Below, piece by piece: positions 57,197 to 64,000 of a DNA stretch of 64,000 bases (position 1 is its first letter; each line of letters begins with the position of its first letter). The position numbers were made by a program, and so were the translations under genes. The notes beneath the pieces are model-generated. The model saw only the letters and a program-made list of their open reading frames with translations. It searched no databases and was not told the origin of the DNA. The DNA lies in the NCBI GenBank assembly GCA_029880325.1, contig JAOUOP010000036.1, forward strand, positions 17,430-81,429, given 5' to 3'. Origin of the DNA: Myxococcales bacterium. GTDB taxonomy: Bacteria; Myxococcota_A; Polyangia; Polyangiales; JAFGIB01.

Positions 57197-58348
57197 ATGT
57201 CGGAACTCGACATCTTCGAGCGTGCCATCGAGCTGCGACGGGCGTCGCAGCCCTTCGCGCTGGCCATCATCGTGCGCGCCGAAAAGCCCACCTCGGCCAA
57301 GCCGGGCGACCGGGCCATCGTCACGCAGGACGGTCGGCTCGAGGGCTGGGTCGGCGGCGCCTGCGCGCAGCGAACGGTGATCGCGCAGGGGCTGGCCACC
57401 CTGCGCGACCGCCAGCCCCGTCTCTTGCGCCTGTCGGTGGAGGCCGCTGAAAGTCCCAGCGGCCGCATCGACCTGCCCATGACCTGCTTCAGCGGGGGCC
57501 TCTTGGAGATCTACATTCAACCCGAACTACCACCGCCGCGCCTGGTCATCGTGGGTCATTCGCCCATCGGACGCGCGCTATCCACGCTTGGTGGCGCCAT
57601 GGGCTACGAGGTGCGCGCGCTGGGCGCCGGAGCGTTGCCCGGCGAGGCCGATGCAGGCGCCGACGAGCTGGAAGCGCTGGGAGCTGCGATGGGCCCCGAG
57701 ACCTACGTGGTGGTGACCACCAGCGGCCACCACGACGAAGCGGCGCTGGATGCCGTGCTGCGCCGCACCGAGCCGCGCTACATCGGCGTGGTCTCGAGCC
57801 GCACGCGTTTCGCCTCCGTACGCGATCACCTGCGGGCCACGGGCCACGACGAGGCAGCCCTGGGCCGCATCAAGGCGCCGGCGGGGCTGGACATCGGTGC
57901 GAGGCTGCCGGAGGAAATCGCGCTGAGCATCTTGAGCGAAATCGTCGAGCGGCGGCGCCGCGCGCAGGCGGAACAGGACGCCGAAGCCGACCCGGCCACG
58001 ACGACAAGCGAGCACGGCGGCGGCGCCATCGACCCCATCTGCGGCATGGAAGTACAGCGCGAGGGCGCCGCCCATGTGCACGAACACGCCGGGCAGCGCT
58101 ACTACTTCTGCTGCGCCGGCTGCAAACGACGCTTCGCAGCCGACCCCGCGGCCCACCTGCAGCAAGCCACGCCGCAGGGGGAGGCCCGCGATCCCATCTG
58201 CGGCATGGGCGTCGACATCGAAAAGGCGCGCCACATGAGCGAATACGAAGGGCAGCTCTTCTACTTCTGCTGCAATGGGTGCAAGACTCGCTTCGAGGCG
58301 GCGCCCGCGAAGTTCGTCCATGCCGGTAGCGCAGCCCGATCGGGCTAG
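57197..58348 (+). CDS. XdhC/CoxF-like maturation protein fused to two YHS domains
   Basis: A 383-residue protein. Residues 1-100 are an XdhC/CoxI N-terminal domain (GRLEGWVGGACAQRTVI, with the conserved Cys), residues 112-255 the Rossmann XdhC C-terminal domain (LVIVGHSPIGRAL). Two YHS domains follow: residues 279-320 (DPICGME, YYFCCAGCKRRF) and 332-375 (DPICGMG, FYFCCNGCKTRF), each with a metal-binding Cys set. XdhC proteins deliver or sulfurate molybdenum cofactor; CoxF has been tied to copper in CO dehydrogenase. It starts 20 bases after coxL, clearly in the operon. Confidence 0.88.
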   Translation: MSELDIFERAIELRRASQPFALAIIVRAEKPTSAKPGDRAIVTQDGRLEGWVGGACAQRTVIAQGLATLRDRQPRLLRLSVEAAESPSGRIDLPMTCFSGGLLEIYIQPELPPPRLVIVGHSPIGRALSTLGGAMGYEVRALGAGALPGEADAGADELEALGAAMGPETYVVVTTSGHHDEAALDAVLRRTEPRYIGVVSSRTRFASVRDHLRATGHDEAALGRIKAPAGLDIGARLPEEIALSILSEIVERRRRAQAEQDAEADPATTTSEHGGGAIDPICGMEVQREGAAHVHEHAGQRYYFCCAGCKRRFAADPAAHLQQATPQGEARDPICGMGVDIEKARHMSEYEGQLFYFCCNGCKTRFEAAPAKFVHAGSAARSG

Positions 58349-58375
58349 GCGACGGGCCAGGGAGAGAAATCGAAG

Positions 58376-58702
58376 ATGGCAGACCCAAACGAACGCGACG
58401 TTCTGGAGCAAGCCGAGCAGTGGAGTCGGGACGGGCATGGGGTGGCGATCGTCACGGTGGTACGCACGTGGCCCTCTTCGCCGCGACCGGTGGGCAGCCA
58501 ACTGGTGGTGCGGGACGACGGGCATTTTCTCGGTTCGATCTCGGGCGGCTGCGCCGAGGGCATGGTGGTGGCCGAGGCGCAGAAGACACTGGCCGACGGG
58601 CAGACGCGGAGCTTCGAGTTCGGCGTGACCGGCGAGCAGGCGCGGCAGTTCGGCCTGGCCTGCGGCGGCCGCGGCATGGTCTACATCGAGGCTGTGACGT
58701 GA
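58376..58702 (+). CDS. XdhC/CoxI N-terminal domain protein (stand-alone)
   Basis: A 108-residue protein made of the XdhC_CoxI domain only: VVRTWPSSPRPVGSQLVVRD, then GSISGGCAEGMVV with the conserved Cys, ending just after FGLACGGRGMVYIE. The Rossmann half is encoded by the next gene, so this is probably one half of a split XdhC. It follows the YHS fusion gene by 28 bases. Confidence 0.82.
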   Translation: MADPNERDVLEQAEQWSRDGHGVAIVTVVRTWPSSPRPVGSQLVVRDDGHFLGSISGGCAEGMVVAEAQKTLADGQTRSFEFGVTGEQARQFGLACGGRGMVYIEAVT

Positions 58703-58736
58703 ACACTCTGGGCCGACCGGGCGTTCGGACAACGCG

Positions 58737-59444
58737 ATGAAATTTTCGACACTGCAGGCGCTCAACCGCGCGCGAAAGCAACGCAAGCCCGTTGCGCTGC
58801 TAACCTTTCTCGACAGCCAGGAGCAGCGCCTCGTCGACGAAGACGCGGTGCTCAGCGAGCAGTTGAAACGGGTCGTCACCGAGGTGCTGCGGAGCGACCG
58901 CCCGCAGCACCTGCCCGAGGGCACCAGGGATGGTAGCGGCGCGCTCTTCGTGCAGCCCTACCTGCCACCGCTGCGACTGCTGATCACCGGCGGGGTGCAC
59001 GTAGCCCAGCACCTGGTACCGATCGCGCGCAGGATGGAATACGACGTGGTGGTGGTCGATCCGCGCGAGGACTTCGCCTCCGCAGCGCGCTTCGAAGATG
59101 CAGTGCTCTGCGTGGCCTCACCCGAGGAGGCCTTCGGGCGCCTTTCGCCCGATCGACGCACGGCCGTGGTGACGCTGACGCACTTGCCGGACGTGGACGA
59201 CCTGGCGCTGGCGGCGGCGCTGCGTTCGGAGGCTTTTTACATCGGCGCCCTGGGCAGTAGCCGCACCCACGCCCTGCGCTGCGAGCGCCTGGCGAAACAG
59301 GGCTTCGACGCGCAGGCGCTTTCGCGCATCCACGGGCCGGTGGGACTCGACATCGGCGCGCGCACGCCCCCGGAGATCGCCGTCTCGATCGCCGCCGAGC
59401 TCACGCTCGCCCTGCGCGGAAGCAAACGGAGCGCCGGGGCTTGA
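58737..59444 (+). CDS. XdhC Rossmann-domain protein (second half of a split XdhC)
   Basis: A 235-residue protein. An N-terminal segment resembles the linker of XdhC proteins, and the C-terminal Rossmann domain has LLITGGVHVAQHL, then YIGALGSSRTHALR and HGPVGLDIGARTPPEIAVSI, all typical of XdhC_C. The N-terminal CoxI domain is in the preceding gene. Its stop overlaps the next start (TTGA). Confidence 0.82.
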   Translation: MKFSTLQALNRARKQRKPVALLTFLDSQEQRLVDEDAVLSEQLKRVVTEVLRSDRPQHLPEGTRDGSGALFVQPYLPPLRLLITGGVHVAQHLVPIARRMEYDVVVVDPREDFASAARFEDAVLCVASPEEAFGRLSPDRRTAVVTLTHLPDVDDLALAAALRSEAFYIGALGSSRTHALRCERLAKQGFDAQALSRIHGPVGLDIGARTPPEIAVSIAAELTLALRGSKRSAGA

Positions 59445-61021
59445 GGTTCGGGGCGCGCGCCGTGGCCGATGCCGTCGGTTGCATTCTGGCTCACACGCTG
59501 CGCGCGGGCCCGCAGGTGCTGAAAAAGGGGCGTGTGCTCGACGCTACGGATGTGGCGCGACTGACCCAAGGTGGAGTCGAAACGGTCTACGTCGCCGAGC
59601 CGGAGGCGGGCGACGTGGACGAGAATGAAGCGGCCGCGCGCATCGCCGAGGCGCTCGCTGGCGAGCGCCTGCGGGTGGAAGTGACGCGGACCGGTCGCAC
59701 CAACCTCTACGCGACCGAGCGGGGTCTTCTCTGCGTGGATGCCGGCGGCGTCGAGCGGCTCAACCGGGTCGACGAGTCGGTCACCCTCGCCACCATCGAG
59801 CGCCACGGGCTGGTGGAGGCCGGGGAGTTGGTGGCGACGCTGAAGATCATCCCCTTCGCGGTGTCGGGCCAGGTGCTGCAGCACTGCCTGGAGCTGGCTG
59901 CGGGGGCGGCGGCGCTGTCGATCGCGGCGCTCCGGCCCCACCGAAGCGTGCTCGTGCTCACGCACTTCGAGAGCACGTCGGAGCGCGTGCTCGAGCGCAC
60001 GGCGGCTCGGCAACGGGAACGGCTACGGTTGTTGGGAGCAGGGCTAGCGGCCGAACTTCGCTGCCCGCACCGCGTCGACGCGTTGCAGACTGCGCTCGAG
60101 GAAGCGCTTGCGAAGCGCCCGGACTCGGTGCTGATCTTCGGTGCCGCAGCGATTCAGGACCGCCGCGACGTGGTTCCGGAGGCCATCGAAGGCGTGGGCG
60201 GCGAGCTCTTGCACTTCGGCATGCCGATGGACCCGGGCAACCTCCTGCTGCTGGCCAGGGTCGGGGATACGGCGGTAATCGGCGTGCCCGGCTGCGCGCG
60301 TTCGGGCGGCCCCTCGGGCTTCGATCGCGTTCTGCAACGCATGGTGGCGGGTCTCGAGACCTCGGGCGAGGACATCATGGCGATGGGCGTGGGCGGTCTG
60401 CTGCGTGCGCGGCGAGGGGCGACGACCGCGATGGTCGCAAAGCCCCGTGTGGGCGCGGTCGTGCTGGCGGCCGGTCGTTCATCGCGCATGGGTGAGCGGA
60501 ACAAGCTGCTGAGTGAAATCGAGGGCAAGGCGCTGGTCGAGCGGGTGGTCGATGCGCTTCTGGAAACGGAGATTCGGCCCGTGGTGGTGGTCACCGGTCA
60601 CGAGCGGGCGGCTGTGGAAGAGCGCCTCTGCGGCCGCGAGGTGCGCTGCGTGACCAATGAGCGCTACGCCGAGGGCATCAGCCAGTCGATCGGCGTTGGC
60701 GTTGAGGCGCTGGAGTCGGAAGTGCTCGACGGCGCCATGATCGTGCTCGGTGACATGCCCTGGGTGAAGGCCGAGGACTTCGAAGCCCTGGTCGAGGCAT
60801 TTGACCCCGAGTCAGGTGCGAGCATCTGCGTGCCGGTCTATGGCGACAGGCGCGGCAATCCGGTGCTGTGGGCGGCGGAGTTCTTTCCGGAGCTGCGGGC
60901 GCTTTCGGGCGATGTGGGGGCGCGGGCGTTGCTGAAGCTGCACGGCGCGCGCGTGCGGCGGGTTCAATGCTCGAGCGATGGGATTGTGCGCGACGTGGAT
61001 GAGCCTGGTGATTTGGGGTGA
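59441..61021 (+). CDS. Molybdopterin-binding/nucleotidyltransferase fusion (MoeA-like + MocA-like)
   Basis: A 526-residue fusion. Residues 1-330 are a MoeA/MoaB-like molybdopterin-binding region (AHTLRAGPQVLKKGRVL, DSVLIFGAAAIQDRRDVVP). Residues 337-526 are a GT-A nucleotidyltransferase of the MocA type (VVLAAGRSSRMGERNKLL, then LGDMPWV), which would attach CMP to molybdopterin to form the MCD cofactor that CO dehydrogenase needs. The start is TTG 59441 overlapping the previous stop by four bases; it ends the cox operon. Confidence 0.85.
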   Translation: MRFGARAVADAVGCILAHTLRAGPQVLKKGRVLDATDVARLTQGGVETVYVAEPEAGDVDENEAAARIAEALAGERLRVEVTRTGRTNLYATERGLLCVDAGGVERLNRVDESVTLATIERHGLVEAGELVATLKIIPFAVSGQVLQHCLELAAGAAALSIAALRPHRSVLVLTHFESTSERVLERTAARQRERLRLLGAGLAAELRCPHRVDALQTALEEALAKRPDSVLIFGAAAIQDRRDVVPEAIEGVGGELLHFGMPMDPGNLLLLARVGDTAVIGVPGCARSGGPSGFDRVLQRMVAGLETSGEDIMAMGVGGLLRARRGATTAMVAKPRVGAVVLAAGRSSRMGERNKLLSEIEGKALVERVVDALLETEIRPVVVVTGHERAAVEERLCGREVRCVTNERYAEGISQSIGVGVEALESEVLDGAMIVLGDMPWVKAEDFEALVEAFDPESGASICVPVYGDRRGNPVLWAAEFFPELRALSGDVGARALLKLHGARVRRVQCSSDGIVRDVDEPGDLG

Positions 61022-61233
61022 CAGGGCAGCGCTTCGCGACGCCGGCGAGGCGTCGTGCTTTTGGGAACGCTGAGGTAGACTGTCCGTCGTGCGGCGGGGT
61101 GCACGCTCGGGGTGCTGGCTGCGATGGCCGGAGGGCTCGGTGACGCGGAGAGAGGTTTCTCTTCGAGCTGCGCGTAGGACTCCACGACGCGACGTATCTT
61201 CTGGGCCTCGGAGCCTGGGCTTGAGGACCTGCT

Positions 61234-61437
61234 GTGGCCAGTGCTGACTTCCGGTCGTTGGGCGACGGCGAACGGGCTCACAGCTCCCAGACGCTGCTCC
61301 AAAGCCTCGCGACCATCGTTCGAAACACCTGCCGACGACCTGCGGCCGAAGGCGCAGAAGCAACCATTGACGTGGACACCAGGCCCACCGAACTCCAGCA
61401 GAAAGCCCTCGACCGCGTCGCATCCATCCAACTGTAG
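61234..61437 (+). pseudogene. Transposase C-terminal remnant (IS1634/IS4-like)
   Basis: The last 50 codons read QSLATIVRNTCRR ... TRPTELQQKALDRVASIQ, a pattern I associate with the end of IS4/IS1634-type transposases. No catalytic part is present upstream, and the preceding 212 bases (61022-61233) contain nothing recognisable. A strong hairpin ends the fragment. The family call is tentative. Confidence 0.42.
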
Positions 61438-61447
61438 ACAGAAGCAG

Positions 61448-61486
61448 GCCCCATGATTCCAATCCAACGGATTGAAATCATGGGGC
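61448..61486 (+). terminator. Hairpin following a transposase remnant
   Basis: Eighteen-base arms with one mismatch (gccccatgattccaatcc at 61448-61465, complement at 61469-61486) around a 3-base loop, followed by ttcttgtct. It looks like an intrinsic terminator. The right arm shares ttgaaatcatgg with a site ahead of the intact-looking transposase at 63.6 kb. Confidence 0.65.
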
Positions 61487-61619
61487 TTCTTGTCTGCTCG
61501 CCGCTGGAACTTCAGTTTAGCCATCCTCAGTTTCAGCCATATCGGCACCGGATGCCACGCTGCCTACACCGCTGAGGCCCCAATCCCCCACGATCCCGCC
61601 GCCCTACAGCACGGCGGAA

Positions 61620-62419
61620 GACGCTGCGCGAGCGGGGTGGGGAGCGGGTGCCGACGTTCAAGATCGGGGTCGGCGGAGGGTCGAGAGGTCCGGCGCGCGG
61701 CGGCCACGGAGGTGCACGAATTCCGCAAGGAGCACGAGGAGGCGCGGCGGGCGCGCAAGGGTGGGGATTACGGGCGGGAGTTTCCGTACGGGACCTACAA
61801 CATGCGGGTGCATCACGATGCGCCCATTGGGGCAGTGGCCCCGGGCGCGTTCGTGGCGCAGCCCGGGCCGACGCTGGAGGAAGTGAAGCAGGAGCTACAG
61901 GAGCGGCGCGAGCGTCGGGAGCGTTGGCAGCGGCAGCAGGCGCAGGCGTCGGAGAAGCAAGAGGTGGCCGAAGCGAAAGCTGCGGAGCTTGCGAATGGCG
62001 ACGGGACTGCCGACGGTGAGGCTGCGAGCCGTACCGAGGTCGAGGAGCCGCCGCCGAGCCGACAGGACATGATCGAGCGAACGCGGGGGCTGGCCGACAG
62101 GGTCAAGGCCACGTTCGCCGAGGAGGCCGAGGTCGTCTGCGAAGACGCCGCCTACGTGCCGGCCGAGTTGCCGGCGGAGCATGAGCGAGCACACCGACCG
62201 CCGTCCTCGGACAGGGACCAAGGCGACAAAAGCGACAAAAGCGACAAAGAGCGGGGCACGGCCTCGACCCGGGGGCCGGTGGTGGTCCGCCATCGCTTCG
62301 ATAGGCTCGAGGGCGATGCCGAAGTAGCAGGCGCCCGCCGCCTGGTCATTCACCGTGATCGACGCAAAGGGCGCCCGCCGGGCGCCGCAACACGGCACGG
62401 TGCCGACCCCCCTGAGTGA
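61620..62419 (+). pseudogene. Frameshifted C-terminal remnant of a Y1/REP-type transposase
   Basis: Plus-strand codons first read LRERGGERVPTFKIGVGGG in one frame, and after about 61670 the likely continuation EVRRAAATEVHEFRKEHEEA ... FPYGTYNMRVHH runs in another, so a frameshift has broken the gene. The FRKEH ... FPYGTY block is a C-terminal feature I associate with transposases of the type starting at 63658. The later part (Glu/Arg-rich, then low complexity) may be a read-through tail. The catalytic HUH portion is missing. Confidence 0.5.
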
Positions 62420-62512
62420 ACTCATAGCCCCCAGGGGTCCTGCGTCGCGAGATCCGGCTCTCGCGGCGCATTCTTGCGTCTGCAGTTCGGCGTGAGTGGC
62501 GAAATCGGCCCG

Positions 62513-62542
62513 CGATGGCGTAGATTCGGCCCTACGCCATCG
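62513..62542. repeat. Perfect 11-base inverted repeat
   Basis: cgatggcgtag (62513-62523) and its complement ctacgccatcg (62532-62542) enclose attcggcc. It sits in the gap between the transposase remnant and the toxin gene, which otherwise (62420-62690) shows nothing. It may be a terminator for vapC on the minus strand or a scar of mobile DNA. Confidence 0.55.
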
Positions 62543-62690
62543 AGCTTGGGTCCGAGGGAGAGACGCGGAGCGGGGGCGGCGCAAAATTGACAACTAAGAG
62601 TTGCAGCGATTTTGGGCTTTTTCGCGTAAGTAGGACGGATCCGTCGATGGAGGAATCGCTCTGAGGGATCGCTCCGCTCCACGAATCCGC

Positions 62691-63119
62691 CTACACGGCG
62701 GGCCGGGCCCAGTCCACCACGTCGAGGTCCTTGAAGTGTTTGAAGTCCTTGGTGTTGCTCGTTACCAACGTTAGCCCATCGAGATGGGCGATCGCCGCGA
62801 TCTGGCCGTCGACGTAGGGCGCTGGACGACCGGCGCGTTCAAGACGTGCTCGCTCCAGAGCGTGCCAGGCGGCAGCCGCGTCGTCGTAGGGAAGGATCGC
62901 GAACGACGCGTGCACGACGTCCTGTAAGTACACCTCGAGAGCCTGCCGGCGCTTGCCACGTGGCAGTCGCCTACATCCGAACGTGAGTTCATGCCAGACC
63001 GGCGCCGGAATCGCACACTGGTCGGCCAACTCCTTGAGCCGAGCAATGATTCGCGAGTTGGGTTTCTTCGCAATCGGTGCGGAGACCACGTTCGTGTCCA
63101 GTAGGAAGCGCACGCTCAA
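62691..63119 (-). CDS. vapC: VapC-type PIN-domain toxin
   Basis: A 142-residue PIN-domain ribonuclease. Acidic active-site residues are visible: LLDTNVVS at the start, the Glu in WHELTFGCR, an Asp in YVDGQIAAIA, and the terminal LVTSNTKDFKHF. Type II toxins of this class cleave tRNA or rRNA. Its ATG overlaps the antitoxin stop by four bases, so expression is coupled. Confidence 0.9.
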   Translation of the reverse strand: MSVRFLLDTNVVSAPIAKKPNSRIIARLKELADQCAIPAPVWHELTFGCRRLPRGKRRQALEVYLQDVVHASFAILPYDDAAAAWHALERARLERAGRPAPYVDGQIAAIAHLDGLTLVTSNTKDFKHFKDLDVVDWARPAV

Positions 63120-63394
63120 ATCTCAACCGGACGACCCGATGATTGATCACGCAGGTCGGAGGCGAAATCCTCCTCCAGCCCTATTTGGGCGAGATCAAAC
63201 TTCTCAAGGAAATCTGCGTATACGTCTCCGAACGCGGGTCGCTTGCCTCGAATGCGCTCGTACTCGTGAATCGAGATCAACACCGCTACGGGCTTTCCGC
63301 GGCGGGTCAGTTCAACTTCTGAACCCGACTCGGCCTCGGTCACAAGACCCGCGAGATGCTTGCGAGCGTCTGCGATGGAATACCGTTTCGACAT
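63116..63394 (-). CDS. Phd/YefM-family antitoxin
   Basis: A 92-residue antitoxin. The N-terminal DNA-binding Phd/YefM fold is recognisable in YSIADARKHLAGLVTEAESG and VELTRRGKPVAVLISIHEYERI; the acidic C terminus should wrap the toxin. The gene precedes vapC. Its start is four bases from a perfect inverted repeat, the probable autoregulatory site. Confidence 0.9.
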   Translation of the reverse strand: MSKRYSIADARKHLAGLVTEAESGSEVELTRRGKPVAVLISIHEYERIRGKRPAFGDVYADFLEKFDLAQIGLEEDFASDLRDQSSGRPVEI

Positions 63395-63397
63395 GTC

Positions 63398-63427
63398 GAT
63401 ATTTGTACATCAAAATGTACAAATATC
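63398..63427. promoter_or_regulatory. Antitoxin operator: 13-base perfect inverted repeat
   Basis: gatatttgtacat (63398-63410) and atgtacaaatatc (63415-63427) flank caaa, three bases upstream of the antitoxin ATG. It is A+T-rich in a G+C-rich region and covers the expected promoter/leader, as in autoregulated Phd-type operons. Binding by the antitoxin is inferred. Confidence 0.8.
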
Positions 63428-63657
63428 AAGGCGCGCGCCTCCGCAGAACGAAAGCCTGATGCTGAGTCGCCCGCTCGAACCTGTCACGGGATGCTGAAGC
63501 GACCGCCGGCGTTAGGCGCGGCCGGGCCGGGCCACCGGGTGGCGGCCGTCACACCGCCGCCGGCGGCCGCCGCCTCCGTGAGCCGCTGCTCGGCTGTAAG
63601 TGCTTGAAATCATGGTGATTCCATTTCGGCACAAGGCTTGCGTTGTGTGCTGGTGCC

Positions 63658-64000
63658 GTGACTGCGCCTCGCATCATTGTTCCGGGAGCGACCACCGCGC
63701 TGACCCGGCGGTGCACTTTCAGGAAGGCTTTCTTGGCGCCGTGGCACCAGGCCGTGGGCGAGTGCTGGTTGTATTCGCTGGCCGATGCGCAGCGCCGGAC
63801 GCAGGTGGCGATCCATCATGCGATCCGAACGGTCAACCACCACCATGTGAACGTGACTCCGGACAGCAACAACCTGCCGGAGTTCATCAAGCTGCTGCAC
63901 GAGGACATCAGCTGCTCGGTCAACACGCTGATGGCGCGCGAGCGCTACGACCAGCCCCACGAGCTTTTCGATGACCGCCCCACGCACATGCTGCAGCTCA
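63658..64000 (+). CDS. Y1/HUH transposase (REP-associated type), N-terminal part, runs off window
   Basis: From GTG 63658 an open frame of 114 codons reaches the window end without a stop. It starts TAPRIIVPGATTALTRRC, then WLYSLADAQRRTQVAIH, and has the HUH-like metal motif VNHHHVNVTPD followed by LPEFIKLLHEDI. This matches the N terminus of IS200-like/RAYT transposases common in Myxococcota. ttgaaatcatgg lies 43 bases upstream. The frame is open in this part, so the element could be active, but the Tyr helix and C terminus are outside the window. Confidence 0.75.
   Translation, partial: MTAPRIIVPGATTALTRRCTFRKAFLAPWHQAVGECWLYSLADAQRRTQVAIHHAIRTVNHHHVNVTPDSNNLPEFIKLLHEDISCSVNTLMARERYDQPHELFDDRPTHMLQL

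Noticed and set aside
54556..57480. A 974-codon minus-strand frame opposite coxL
   Set aside because: CoxL is unmistakable on the plus strand; the antisense frame is His/Val/Gly-rich without domains.
60964..61548. A 194-codon minus-strand open frame
   Set aside because: It crosses the end of the molybdopterin fusion gene, a transposase remnant and a hairpin, with no recognisable features.

Overview
The window is G+C-rich (about 65-70 %) Gram-negative chromosomal DNA with close-packed genes. Many predicted lipoproteins with low-complexity spacers, a von Willebrand-type surface lipoprotein, c-type haem lipoproteins, a FadL-type porin and the style of the transposase fragments suggest a member of the Myxococcota (former Deltaproteobacteria). 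That placement is an inference, not a marker-gene result.

Region 1 (1-22.4 kb) is mostly housekeeping. It starts inside a cobyrinate a,c-diamide synthase gene followed by cbiK (cobalamin), then single metabolic genes: HAD hydrolase, M32 carboxypeptidase, divergent thiolase and short-chain dehydrogenase, purB and riboflavin synthase. Next come two unusual regulators and a NUDIX hydrolase, then the core set prs-rplY-pth-rpsF-rpsR-rplI-dnaB. Two lipoprotein genes close the region.

Region 2 (22.7-42.8 kb) is a defence island: a complete BREX type 6 locus read on the minus strand in the order brxE-brxA-brxB-brxC-pglX, then pglZ-brxD-brxHI. Between pglX and pglZ lie four extra genes. Two on the plus strand overlap and encode a DEDDh exonuclease and a nucleotidyltransferase. 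Two on the minus strand overlap and encode a membrane coiled-coil protein and an exported trypsin-like protease. The insert has lower G+C than most of its surroundings, and so does the probable target-recognition part of PglX. This insert is the best candidate here for an undescribed accessory system.

Region 3 (43.3-49.2 kb) holds exported and membrane functions: a Tat-type molybdopterin oxidoreductase with a 12-base tandem repeat, a malyl-CoA lyase-like enzyme, a FadL-type porin and a CxxCH lipoprotein. It ends with two tandem copies of a 156-base palindromic element.

Region 4 (49.2-61.0 kb) is an aerobic carbon monoxide dehydrogenase locus: an HprK-like kinase, coxD, coxE, coxG, coxM, coxS and coxL, three XdhC-type maturation proteins (one fused to two YHS metal-binding domains) and a molybdopterin-binding/nucleotidyltransferase fusion. 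CoxL carries the form I active-site loop, so true CO oxidation by a Mo-Cu enzyme is expected. The accessory genes would serve cofactor synthesis, sulfuration and copper loading.

Region 5 (61.0-64.0 kb) is a mobile-element graveyard: two transposase remnants, a Phd/VapC toxin-antitoxin pair with a perfect inverted-repeat operator, and the 5' part of a Y1/HUH transposase that runs off the end. I saw no tRNA, rRNA or CRISPR array.
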